Positions 1-8,800 of a stretch of 31,986 bases of DNA are shown here, one piece after another (within the stretch, counting starts at the first letter, position 1; every line of letters begins with the position of its first letter). This stretch comes from JBDTNL01 sp039933785. GTDB taxonomy: Bacteria > Acidobacteriota > Thermoanaerobaculia > Multivoradales > JAGPDF01. The stretch covers positions 1 through 31,986 of the forward strand of contig JBDTNL010000042.1 of NCBI GenBank assembly GCA_039933785.1. Reading direction: 5' to 3'. The notes below the pieces were generated by a model. It saw only the letters and a list, made by a program, of their open reading frames with translations, had not been told where the DNA came from and made no database searches. Both the position numbers and the translations under genes were made by a program.

Positions 1-32
1 CGCGAGCACCGAAAAAGTGGCAGGCTAACGGC

Positions 33-1721
33 ATGCGAAAGCCGACTCCCGCCCCCGCCGCGAGCCGCCCTCGCGCCAGTGGTCTCATCGGCGGCCTCCT
101 AAGCCCCAGCGCGAGAGCCGGTATGTTGCTGGCCTTGGTCGCGACCGGTCCGCTGCGCGGAGCCGACCGTGCGACCGTGCTGTTCTTCAACGACGCCCAC
201 CAGCTCTCGCCGGTGATCGACCGCTTCGGCGAGCGCGGGGGTGTCGCGCGGCTCGGCGCGCTGGTCGCTTCGGTACGGGCCGAGCAGCCCTCGACGGTGC
301 TGATCTTCGGCGGCGACCTCGCCGGCGGGACGCTGTTCGGCGGACAGTTCCGCGGCGGACCGCAAGTCGAGGCCTTCAATCGCATCGGACTCGATCTCGC
401 CTCGTTCGGCCAGCACGACTTCGACTTCGGCAGCACGCGGACTCGCGAGCTGATCGCCGCGTCGCGGTTTCCCTGGATCACGACCAACCTGCGGGCCGCG
501 GACGGAGCGCCATTCGCCGGTCTCGAGCGCTCGCGAGTACTGCGGGTCGGCGGACTGCGCATTGCCTTCCTCGGGCTCACCGACGCCATGGACACGACCA
601 CGGCAGAGGACGTCGTCGAAGCCGATCTGGTGACGGCGGCGAAGGACGAGATCGAGAGGCTCGACGCGTTGACGCCGCCGCCCGATGCGATCCTGGCCCT
701 GGCGCAGACCGATGACTCGACCGCCGAGCGCTTGCTGCGCGAGGTGCCGCGGATCGCCGCGGTGCTGGCCGAGGAGCGGGCCGAAGACCGCACGGTCGTT
801 CAATGGATCGGCTCTCGGCCGGTGGCCGCCCCGGCCGGGAACATGGGGTCGTTGGTGCGCCTCGATCTCGAACGCATGGCGAGGGGCCGGATCGATCTTC
901 GCGTTCAGGCGCTACCGGTCGACGGAGCAGCCGGTTCCGACACTGCGCTCGCGGCGCTCGAGAAACACTACGACTCGCTCCTCGATCAGACGCTCAGCGA
1001 ACCGGTGGCAAGCCTCGGCACGGCGCTGTCCGCGAGCGGAGCGCGGAGCGGAGAATCGCTCCTCGGATCGCTGGTCGCCGATGCCTTCCGCGCCTCCTGC
1101 GGCGCCGAGGTCGGGCTCATGCAGTCGGGCGGCCTGCGCGCCGACCTGCCGGCCGGCCGCCTCCGCCGCCGGGAGCTCGCCGGGGTGCTCCCGTTCGGCA
1201 ATCGCGTGGTGTGCGCGAGCGTCACCGGCGCCAACCTGCGCGCGGCGCTCGAACATGGGGCGGCCGGGGTCGAGCGCCAGCTCGGCACGCTGCTCCAGGT
1301 TTCGGGCTTGAGTTATCGGATCGCCCGGATCGACGAATCGCGGGCCGCCGGGCAGCGGGTCGAAAACATCCGTGTCGATGGGCAGCCGCTCGACGCGATT
1401 CGTAGCTACCGAGTGGCGCTCTCGAGCTATTTGGCGGCCGGTCGCGATGGTTTCGAGATGCTGAGCGGAGCCTTGGCAACCGCGACAACCTGGGCCGCGA
1501 AACCGCCCACCGCCGCATTGCTCGACGGGCTTGCGAACGCCTCGGCTTGTGGCGATCCGGCGGTCGCCGGAGACGCCTGCGCACCGACCTCGGCGCCAGC
1601 GCTCGACGTCGACGCGCTCGCCAAGTACCTGAAGGCCACGGCTCACGATGGGGTGGTGGCGCCGCCCGAGGCAGGCCGGTTGGATTTCGACCCCGGTGCT
1701 ACGATTCCGGCCCAGCCCTAG
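33..1721 (+). CDS. Secreted UshA/5'-nucleotidase-like metallophosphatase with degenerate metal site
   Basis: Two-domain 5'-nucleotidase/2',3'-cyclic phosphodiesterase architecture, normally a periplasmic nucleotide-hydrolysing enzyme. The N-terminal metallophosphatase domain (about 47-290) has NDAH (D54, H56), GGD (D95) and GQHDFD (H128, D131). The C-terminal substrate domain (about 320-490) has QSGGLR, LPFGN and AAGRDGF. Family members normally have GNH(E/D)FD, an L(T/S)H histidine and a GGHxH pair. Here these positions read GQHDFD (Q127), LAQ (Q225) and an AEERAE-like segment, so three or four expected ligands are missing. The protein may be inactive, or may use an altered metal centre. The first 45 residues look like a signal peptide with a long n-region; ATG 123 (M31) is an alternative start. 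No convincing ribosome-binding site is seen before either. It lies 29 nt before the helical-protein gene and could be co-transcribed with it. The fold is confident; activity is uncertain. Confidence 0.85.
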   Translation: MRKPTPAPAASRPRASGLIGGLLSPSARAGMLLALVATGPLRGADRATVLFFNDAHQLSPVIDRFGERGGVARLGALVASVRAEQPSTVLIFGGDLAGGTLFGGQFRGGPQVEAFNRIGLDLASFGQHDFDFGSTRTRELIAASRFPWITTNLRAADGAPFAGLERSRVLRVGGLRIAFLGLTDAMDTTTAEDVVEADLVTAAKDEIERLDALTPPPDAILALAQTDDSTAERLLREVPRIAAVLAEERAEDRTVVQWIGSRPVAAPAGNMGSLVRLDLERMARGRIDLRVQALPVDGAAGSDTALAALEKHYDSLLDQTLSEPVASLGTALSASGARSGESLLGSLVADAFRASCGAEVGLMQSGGLRADLPAGRLRRRELAGVLPFGNRVVCASVTGANLRAALEHGAAGVERQLGTLLQVSGLSYRIARIDESRAAGQRVENIRVDGQPLDAIRSYRVALSSYLAAGRDGFEMLSGALATATTWAAKPPTAALLDGLANASACGDPAVAGDACAPTSAPALDVDALAKYLKATAHDGVVAPPEAGRLDFDPGATIPAQP

Positions 1722-1750
1722 GTGAGTCCTGAGGGAGCGAAGGAGCCGTC

Positions 1751-2272
1751 ATGAATCAAGGTTTCGAGCAAGCGAAGTCCCAACGCAATTGGCTGGAACG
1801 CCTCGGGTCCAAGATCCCCGGTTTCGGGGGCTTCCTCGACCGCGAGCTGCGCCGTGACGTCGACAAGCGGCAGCGCGAGTACCTCGCCGCCGAAATCGGC
1901 CGGATCAAGGAAGCGCTGCGCAGCAAAGCGCGCGGTTATTCCGACGCCGGCGCCTTGGCGATGCTGGAATCGGTCGAGCGCATCGAGAAGAAGCTCGACG
2001 GCCTCGGTCAGTCCATTCGCTTCGCCGACTACGGCGCGAGCGGACTGTTCGACGTCGAGAAGATCCGCGAGGACCAACTCGATCGTCTGTACGAGTTCGA
2101 CGTGCAATGGGTCGAGGCACTGGCAGAGCTCAGGGCCGAGATCGAAGCTCTGCCCGCTGCAGGAGACAGTCCCGCGGCGGCGCTCGACGGCACCCTCGCG
2201 CACCTCGAGGCGCTGATCGCGCACTGGGCGACGCGGGAGCAGGTGATCAGCAGCGTGGTGCAGGCGAAGTAA
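1751..2272 (+). CDS. Uncharacterised helical protein heading the SPFH/zinc-ribbon cluster
   Basis: A 173-residue soluble protein with no signal peptide or membrane segment. It is strongly charged and predicted helical, with heptad-like stretches around 30-75 and 105-160. The N-terminal part reads IPGFGGFLDRELRRDVDK, followed by REYLAAEI. A similar RELRR..DK..RE..L signature is remembered from unnamed proteins encoded beside SPFH genes, but no named family is claimed. GGAG about 10 nt upstream supports the ATG. The gene sits 30 nt before the SPFH gene on the same strand, so an operon is likely. In the Bacillus YdjI-type operon this position is held by the coiled-coil membrane-stress protein PspA. 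A comparable scaffold role here is only a positional guess, since no PspA motifs are visible. Confidence 0.75.
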   Translation: MNQGFEQAKSQRNWLERLGSKIPGFGGFLDRELRRDVDKRQREYLAAEIGRIKEALRSKARGYSDAGALAMLESVERIEKKLDGLGQSIRFADYGASGLFDVEKIREDQLDRLYEFDVQWVEALAELRAEIEALPAAGDSPAAALDGTLAHLEALIAHWATREQVISSVVQAK

Positions 2273-2302
2273 AGAAGGCAGTCCGACAAGGAGCTACGAG
2301 CG

Positions 2303-3295
2303 ATGGACGTCATTCAATACCAAGATCCCACCGGCCACACCATGGTCGCCCGCTGGCCCGCGTCGGGCACGGCGGCGGTGCAGTTCGGCAGCCAGCTGAT
2401 CGTCGAGGAGAGCCAGCAGGCGGTTTTCTTCCGCGACGGCAAGGCGCTCGACACCTTCGTGCCCGGGCGCTACACGCTGCAGACGCAGAATCTGCCCCTG
2501 CTCACCACGTTGCTCAGCATTCCGTTTGGCGGCAAATCGGCATTTCAGGCCTCGGTCGCGTTCGTTTCGAGCAAGACGTTCCTCGATCTCAAGTGGGGCA
2601 CCAAGGAGCCGGTGATCTACCGCGACACCGAGCTCGCCATGGTGCGCCTGCGCGCCTTCGGCAAGTTCGCCATCCGCATCGCGAACGCGCAGGTGTTCGT
2701 GAACCAGGTGGTCGGTTCGCAGAACATCTACACCAGCGATGGGGTCGAGTCTTACTTCAAGGACGTCATCGTGGCGCGGCTCACCGACCTGCTGGGCGAT
2801 TCGCTGAAGTCGATCTTCGACCTCGCCAAGGTGTACGACGGCCTGGCGATGGGGCTCAAGGCGCGAGTCAGTGACGACTTTTCGAAGTACGGCTTGGAGC
2901 TGGTCGACCTCTACCTCGGCGCGATCACCCCGCCCGAGGAAGTGCAGAAGGTGATCGACGAGCGCTCGGGCATGGCCGCGGCGGGCAATCTCGATCAGTA
3001 CATGAAGTTCAAGGCGGCGAAGGCGATCGGCGACGCGGCGCAGGCGGGCGGCGAAGGCGGCGTCGGCGCGGGCGTCGGAATCGGTATGGGCGCCGGCCTC
3101 GGCATGATGCTGCCGCAGATGATGCGCGACGCGATGCAGTCCGGAGCGGGTGCCTCGGCGGCTCCGGCCCCGGCCGCGAACGCCGCGCCGGCGGCGGGTG
3201 GGTCGCCAGCCGGAGCCGCGTTCTGCTCGCAGTGCGGCACCAAGCTCGCTGCGGAGGCTCGTTTCTGCGCCAATTGTGGCGCCAAGGTCGGCTAG
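2303..3295 (+). CDS. SPFH-domain protein with C-terminal zinc ribbon (YdjI / virion-core-like)
   Basis: 330 residues. The N-terminal two thirds (about 20-240) match the SPFH (stomatin/prohibitin/flotillin-like) group typified by Bacillus YdjI: VARWP, an EESQQAVFFRDGK strand, a VPGRYTLQTQNLP segment, and the helix before ITPPEEVQKVIDERSGM. A Gly/Ala-rich linker (about 245-300) follows, then a zinc ribbon with two CxxC pairs (C308/C311 and C322/C325). There is no signal peptide or clear transmembrane helix, so it is probably cytosolic or peripherally membrane-bound, where such proteins oligomerise on membranes. AAGGAG at 2288-2293 fits the ATG. The next three genes also encode zinc-ribbon proteins, suggesting one membrane-associated complex. 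YdjI is known from PspA-linked envelope-stress operons; the role here is inferred from that. Confidence 0.9.
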   Translation: MDVIQYQDPTGHTMVARWPASGTAAVQFGSQLIVEESQQAVFFRDGKALDTFVPGRYTLQTQNLPLLTTLLSIPFGGKSAFQASVAFVSSKTFLDLKWGTKEPVIYRDTELAMVRLRAFGKFAIRIANAQVFVNQVVGSQNIYTSDGVESYFKDVIVARLTDLLGDSLKSIFDLAKVYDGLAMGLKARVSDDFSKYGLELVDLYLGAITPPEEVQKVIDERSGMAAAGNLDQYMKFKAAKAIGDAAQAGGEGGVGAGVGIGMGAGLGMMLPQMMRDAMQSGAGASAAPAPAANAAPAAGGSPAGAAFCSQCGTKLAAEARFCANCGAKVG

Positions 3296-3332
3296 CGCCA
3301 CGAGAGTGGCGTAGGTCGGACACCGAACGCAA

Positions 3333-4124
3333 ATGACCGCGCTCGACGGCTCCGCCGCTAAGGTCTCCTGTCCGCAGTGCGGCGGCGAGAACCAGCTACC
3401 CTCCGGCACCGCGCTACTGCTTTGCGCCTTCTGCGGCGCCTCGATCTTCGTCGATCGCTCGCAGGTGGTCATTCACTACCGCGTGCCGCGTCTGCTCGAC
3501 GAGCCGCAGGCGCGCGAATCCCTGCGGCGCTGGATGGCGGGCAATGACACGGTCAAGGATCTCGACCGTCTGGCGGTGCTCGGCAAGGTTTCGGCGCTCT
3601 CCTTTCCGATGTGGCTCTTTCGCGTGCGCGCCAGCCAGGGCGAATCGGTGCGAGTCGAGCCCGCCGCCGCGACGCCGATCGGCGAGCTCGCCGATCTCGA
3701 TCTGCCGGCGGGCAAGCTCGAGCCCTACGGAGATGGCGAGGCCGGAGCCCAGTCGATCGAGGTCAGCGTTCCACTTGCGACCGCCAAGACCTGGCTCACC
3801 CAACGCGCGCAGGCGCCCGGAGATCGCGCCGAACCCGGGGAGCTCGCCGAGCAGGCGCTGGTGCACGTGCCGCTCTGGCGCTGCGAATACCAATTCAACG
3901 GCAAGCCCTATGTCGCGCTGGTCGAGGGATCGACTGGACGGGCCATGGCGTCGGTGTATCCCTCGAAGGCCGAGGCGCCCTACATCGCGGTTGCGGTGCT
4001 CGGCTTCGTGGTGTTCCTCATCGAAGGCTTTTTCTTTTCGAATCCGCTGCTGAAGGCGGTGGTTTTCGCGGCGACCGCCGTGCCGATGCTCGGGGCGGCG
4101 TACTGGGTGACGCGCAGGATCTAG
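3333..4124 (+). CDS. Zinc-ribbon protein with C-terminal membrane hairpin
   Basis: 263 residues. An N-terminal zinc ribbon has CPQC (C13, C16) and CAFC (C31, C34). A middle domain of unknown function (about 45-210) holds the motifs SFPMWLFRV and HVPLWRCEYQFNGKPY. Two hydrophobic segments (about 216-236 and 240-259) end in a positively charged RRI tail. This predicts a cytosolic zinc ribbon anchored in the inner membrane. The VPLW..xYxYxxxxY stretch recurs in the next protein, so the two are probably ancient paralogues. The gene follows the SPFH gene by 37 nt and ends directly against the next start. No good Shine-Dalgarno is visible, so translation may depend on upstream genes. The function is unknown; the parallel is YdjG-like zinc-ribbon proteins encoded beside SPFH genes. 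Confidence 0.82.
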   Translation: MTALDGSAAKVSCPQCGGENQLPSGTALLLCAFCGASIFVDRSQVVIHYRVPRLLDEPQARESLRRWMAGNDTVKDLDRLAVLGKVSALSFPMWLFRVRASQGESVRVEPAAATPIGELADLDLPAGKLEPYGDGEAGAQSIEVSVPLATAKTWLTQRAQAPGDRAEPGELAEQALVHVPLWRCEYQFNGKPYVALVEGSTGRAMASVYPSKAEAPYIAVAVLGFVVFLIEGFFFSNPLLKAVVFAATAVPMLGAAYWVTRRI

Positions 4125-5177
4125 ATGCCGCCCGCTCCTGTCCTCCCAACGCCGCTCGGACGGGTGACGGTCAGCAGCCTGTCGTGCCCCAAGTGCGGCG
4201 GCGCGGTCGAGGCCGACGCCGGGCAGCGCGTGATCACCTGCCCCTACTGCCACACGGCGCTCCTGGCACTCGGCGATCTCGGCATTCGCCGCTTTTCGCT
4301 GCAGCCCTCGATCGAGGCTCCGGCGGCGAAGGCGGCGGCCAAGACTTGGCTGGGTAGTGGAATGAACAAGGACTCCGGCCTGGCGAGCGGCGCCGAGATG
4401 GGCGACGCCATGCTGGTCTTCCTGCCGTTCTTTCGCCTTCAGGCCGACGTGATCGGGTACGTCCTGGGCGTCGAGGAGCGCAGCGAAGGCAGCGGCAACA
4501 ACCGGCGTACGGTGCGCGAAAACGTCGAGCGTCCGGTGAGCCAGAGCTTCGATCGCACCTTCGCGGCGGTGAACGTCGAGGAGTGGGGCGTCGAGTCGGT
4601 CCGCCTGCCCGCCTCGCCGGCGCTGCTGCCGTTCGATGAGGAGAGCCTGCAGCGCCGCGGCATGGTGTTTGCGCCGACGGTTTCCGAGCGCGAGACCGCC
4701 GAGGAGGCGCTGGCGTCCTACAAGCAGGAGGCGGATCCCGGGAAGAGCCTGAAGGAAGTGCGCTTCCGTTTCCTCGAGACCGTGCGCGAGCGCCTGTCGG
4801 TGCTCTACGTGCCGCTTTGGGCGGTGCGGTATCGCTATCGCAATCGTTCGTACACCGTGCTTATCGACGCCGCGGACGGCTCGCTCGCCTATGGCAAGGC
4901 GCCGGGGAACGACTTCTACCGGGCCGTGATGATGGTGGGATCCCAGGCCGCCGCCTGCTTTCTGGGCACCACGATCATCCAGCACAGCGACGATGGCGGC
5001 TGCGTGGTGTTCGCGGGCATCGCGGCGCTGGTCATCCTGGCGTTCGGCTGGCGGAGCTTTCGCTACGGCGGCGAGGTGATCGAGGGCAGCGGCGTGGGGA
5101 CGCGCTCGAAAGCGAGCGGCTTCGGCAAGAGCCTGCTCAAGCTGGCGAGTCGTGGGCAAGGGATGAGCGGGCGATGA
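4125..5177 (+). CDS. Zinc-ribbon protein with VPLW domain and C-terminal membrane hairpin
   Basis: 350 residues. An N-terminal zinc ribbon has CPKC (C21, C24) and CPYC (C39, C42). A central region contains VFLPFFRLQADVIGYVLG and a YVPLWAVRYRYRNRSY motif shared with the preceding protein. Two hydrophobic stretches lie at about 266-283 and 292-308. A basic, Ser/Gly-rich tail of about 35 residues follows, probably cytosolic. The preceding stop and this start abut as TAGATG, so translation is likely coupled. An ATGA overlap joins it to the next gene. The consecutive arrangement suggests an obligate complex with the SPFH protein. I know of no assigned biochemical activity; zinc binding and membrane anchoring are predicted from sequence. 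Confidence 0.82.
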   Translation: MPPAPVLPTPLGRVTVSSLSCPKCGGAVEADAGQRVITCPYCHTALLALGDLGIRRFSLQPSIEAPAAKAAAKTWLGSGMNKDSGLASGAEMGDAMLVFLPFFRLQADVIGYVLGVEERSEGSGNNRRTVRENVERPVSQSFDRTFAAVNVEEWGVESVRLPASPALLPFDEESLQRRGMVFAPTVSERETAEEALASYKQEADPGKSLKEVRFRFLETVRERLSVLYVPLWAVRYRYRNRSYTVLIDAADGSLAYGKAPGNDFYRAVMMVGSQAAACFLGTTIIQHSDDGGCVVFAGIAALVILAFGWRSFRYGGEVIEGSGVGTRSKASGFGKSLLKLASRGQGMSGR

Positions 5178-5791
5178 CTATCGGCTACCGTCTCGTTCCG
5201 CTGTCCTGCCCGTCGTGCGGCGCTCCGCTTCAGGCCGAGTCCGACGACGTCATCTACTACTGCACGGCCTGCCGCAACGGCTACCTGCTAGACCGCGCGA
5301 GCGGCCAGCTCCGCCCGTTGGCGGTTACCTTCCTTGCCGTTGCCGGAAAGATAGTGACCCGGCACCTGCCGTTTTGGTGGCTGCCGGCGCGGGTCCAGCT
5401 GCTCGAGCGCAGCACCGAGGGTGGGAGCGGCCTCTTGAGCCTCTTCGGCAAGTCGCCCCAAGGCGTCGGCGATGCGCTCGACGTGAACTTCGCCATTCCC
5501 GCCTATGTTGCGCCGCTCAAGAGCTTGGTGCCGCTGGCACAGCGCTACACCGGCAGCTTTCCGAATGCGGGTGAGCTGCTCGCCGAACGCCTGACCGGCG
5601 GCGCCTTGCGAGTCGAGGATGCGCAGAAATGGGCGCACTTCGCTCTGATCTCGGCCGAGGCCGCGAAACCGGATCTGTTGACCCAGTTGCGCTACACGAT
5701 CGCCTTCGGCGAGGCGCGCTTGCTTGGGGTGCCGTTCGTGGGTGAAGTTGCGGCGCTGCGAGACGCGTTCTTCGGCTTGCCCGCGAGCTAG
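5174..5791 (+). CDS. Small zinc-ribbon protein, last gene of the SPFH cluster
   Basis: 205 residues, starting at the ATG that overlaps the upstream stop (ATGA at 5174-5177). The same frame is open further upstream, but that part is antisense-like filler over the preceding gene. The zinc ribbon has CPSC (C12, C15) and CTAC (C30, C33), followed by RNGYLLD. The rest is a soluble alpha/beta region with HLPFWWLPARVQLLE, recalling the PLW motifs of the two preceding proteins. No transmembrane segment is evident. It may be a soluble partner or regulator of the two membrane-anchored paralogues. The function is unknown. The convergent gene downstream, with its terminator, closes the cluster. Confidence 0.8.
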   Translation: MTIGYRLVPLSCPSCGAPLQAESDDVIYYCTACRNGYLLDRASGQLRPLAVTFLAVAGKIVTRHLPFWWLPARVQLLERSTEGGSGLLSLFGKSPQGVGDALDVNFAIPAYVAPLKSLVPLAQRYTGSFPNAGELLAERLTGGALRVEDAQKWAHFALISAEAAKPDLLTQLRYTIAFGEARLLGVPFVGEVAALRDAFFGLPAS

Positions 5792-5815
5792 CCCGTTGCA
5801 GGTTCTGGGGGCAAG

Positions 5816-5848
5816 AAAAAGGAGCCCCCCAGCTTCGAGGGGCTCCTT
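5816..5848 (-). terminator. Intrinsic terminator of the subtilase gene
   Basis: A perfect 10-bp stem (AAGGAGCCCC at 5819-5828 with GGGGCTCCTT at 5839-5848) and a 10-nt loop. Read on the minus strand, the stem is followed by a T-run (the A-run at 5816-5820 on the plus strand). It lies 21 nt past the subtilase stop. The plus-strand side has no long T-run, so termination of the converging zinc-ribbon operon would be weaker. Confidence 0.85.
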
Positions 5849-5868
5849 CTCAAACAACTCGCCTAGGG

Positions 5869-8800
5869 CTAGTTGAAGTAGCCGTTTACGTCGATGATGA
5901 CATCGGTGGTACCGATCGACTCGTTGAGGACGCTGATCGAACCCGCCGTGCTCATCTTCGACACGCCGTTGTTGGCCCGAGTCTTACCAGCCGCGAAGTT
6001 GATCGCGGTGCTGTCTGGAACGGATGTGCCGGCGGCGAAGACCTTGAGGTCGCCGTTGGCCGTGGGAACCGTCGTGATGTTGTAGGAGACGGCGATCGCA
6101 CCAGCGGGAACTCCACAACCACCGACGGTCATGTCGAAGTCGCGTTGTTCACTAGCGGTCATCGCCGACGACGGACGGGTGTCCGCTACTCGGCACGGCG
6201 GCAGGCTGTAGAAGCCGAGACCGACGAAGACGGTGCTGCTGTCGGAGTTGTTAACCGTGTTCGGATCGCCGGTTGGGTCGGTGGTCGAGATGGTCGAGGT
6301 GCTCGCGACCAGCGTGTCCGAAGAATTCGGTACGGTAACCGTGATGTCAAGCGTGGCGCTCGCCCCGCTCGCCATACTGGCGATGTTCCACTTTCCCGTG
6401 CCGCTGGTGAACGTGCCTGTCGAGGCCACGCTTCCCGTGATCAGGGCGGTGGGTACGAAGGTGGTGGTGGTCTCTACTCCGAACGCGGTGTCGGGTCCGT
6501 TGTTCGTCAGTGTGACCGTGAACGTCACCGAGTCCTGGGCCAGAGCGGACGGTACGCTCGAGCTGATGCTGACCTCGAGATCGGCCTGGGTCGGTGCGTT
6601 GACAGTAACCTTGGCCGTGTCGTTGGCGGGGTTCGTGTCGAGAGGCGTGAATCCGCCGACGATCGCTTGGACCTCCTGCGGTCCGGGGGCATTGACCGTG
6701 ACGGTAATGTGCAGCGTCGTGGGCGTGCTTAGGGCGGCAATGCTCCACAGTCCGCTGCCGCTGTCGTAGGTGCCGAGGCCATCGTCAGAAACATAGGTCA
6801 GGCCGGCCGGGAGGGTCACGCCGACCGTGACTCCGGTCGCCGTATTCGGGCCGCTGTTGGTCGCGGTCACCGTGAGCACGATGTTGTCGCCGACGTTCGG
6901 CGCAACAGGCGTATAGCCGAGGGCAACCGACAGATCGTCGTGGTTCGTGCCCTCGAGCACAGCGACCTCGGCTCGGTTTCCCGAGCCGTTGAGGTGATGG
7001 AGCAGCAAGGCGCCGAGTGAACCGTTGGCGGTCATGTTGGCGGTGTTCCAGGAAACCGGCAACGAAGATCCGTTGAGGTCGTCGGCCAGGAAGTTGCCGC
7101 CGAAGTCCAAACCTGGAGCCGCGGTGTCGAACTGGTAGGGGCCAACCGCCTGATCGAAGAACGTGCCCGGTGCCGGCGAGCACTTGTCGCCGATCGTGGT
7201 ACGAGCGCAACCCGCGTTGGTCGCTGGACAGGTCACGACCTTGTACTTGACCAGCGTGGACGTGAGGCCGAGGTCGGACGGGCTTGCGGCCATGAACATC
7301 ACATTGTTCAGATGTAGAGCCGAATCAAAAACATTCGGATTCAAGAGATTGACGGGGGAGCCGAGGCCAAGGATCGAGTACCCCCCGGTCGTCGTGTCTC
7401 GAATCACCCGAACGAAATTGTCGTTGAGCGAGGCATTGGCGACAAAGATCGATGGACTGGTGTTGATGAGAACCTTTTCGTAGACGCCGTCGTTGTTGTT
7501 GTCGATGCAGATGTCGTAGGCAACGTCGTTCGGGGTCGACCAATCACCCCAGCTCGCGACACCGAACATCAGGAGATCGTGGGTGGCCCCGGGACCCCCA
7601 CCGTCGGCATTGGGGAAATAGGAAACGCCGACATAGTGGATGTCGTTGTGGGCGAAGGCATTGACCGGGTCGAGCGGTGACACGACTTGCAATTCGAATG
7701 GCGTGACCGTGGACTCGACGTCCAGTGGGAAGGTGCCCGTGCACGCGGGTCCGGCAGTGAGCGTACCGGTGCAGACGCCGGTTCCGCTGAGCGGAATCGT
7801 GGTCGAACCAGTGGGACTGCCGCCGGTGACGATCGTGGGAGGAGCTGACATAGCCGAGGCTGGCCTTTCCGCCATGTACACGGGAAGCCTGAACTTCAGT
7901 GTCGAGCTCTGACTGAAAGTGATGTATCCGCTCTCTTCGGCCAGGAAGTTGCGCGGCTGACTGCCGAAGTTGGCTTGGATAGCCTGGGTGAGGAACAGCG
8001 AGGCGTCATGCGTATGCTGCATCGTGGACGCGTCGGCATCCATCTGTACATCGAATTCGGCAGCACCGCCCGGTCCGATGGTGATCGAACTGCCGCCTGG
8101 GAGGGAGAACGAGGCTCCTGGGGAGTCGACGATGGTGCTGATCCCGAGGTCGAACGTTTGCGAGGTATTGCCCTTATTGAGCACGCGAACCCGCTTCGTG
8201 CGGGTGACCGTGCCCGCAACCTCGGGCTGGAAGGCAATGCTCACCTGACCTTCCTCTTCCGCGTTCATCGCGATCACGTTGCCCAGAGCGGCCGTCGCCG
8301 GGTCGACCCGTCCCGCGCCGATTCTCGAATCCCCGAACGTCGGGGGTACGGCGTTGGGGTTGAGGGTCATGTCGTGGATCGCATAGTTCATTGCCAGAGC
8401 CTTGAGCTCTTCGACTGACCAATCCGGCTTGACCTGACGAAGGAGCGCCATGATTCCTGCTACATGCGGCGAGGCCATCGAGGTGCCGGAAATGACCAGA
8501 GCTTGGTTGCCGGCCTGGAATCCAGAGGGATCCGAGACGCCCGTGCATCCCGCAGCCACCAAGCAAGTGTGGCCGGTCTGCACCGAGCTGATGTTCAATC
8601 CGGGAGCCGAGATGTCGGGCTTCAAAGCCAGGGGCGAACCCTGGATCTGACGCGGGCCGCGCGAGCTGAAGCCGGCCACCATGTCGCTGCCAGGGAACAG
8701 AGTCACGTTGAGGGTCGCGATGTTGGCTTTGAAGGTGTTGCCGTCGGCAAAAGTGACCATTACTGCCGGAATTACGACCGTCGGGTCCACGCCAGCCATA

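Noticed and set aside
3414..5159. Very long minus-strand open frame opposite the zinc-ribbon genes (similar ones at 2294-3472, 14781-15872 and 12497-13531)
   Set aside because: Composition is His/Arg-rich, with no recognisable domain and no ribosome-binding site. The plus-strand genes show clear motifs. These are antisense shadows of GC-rich codon use.
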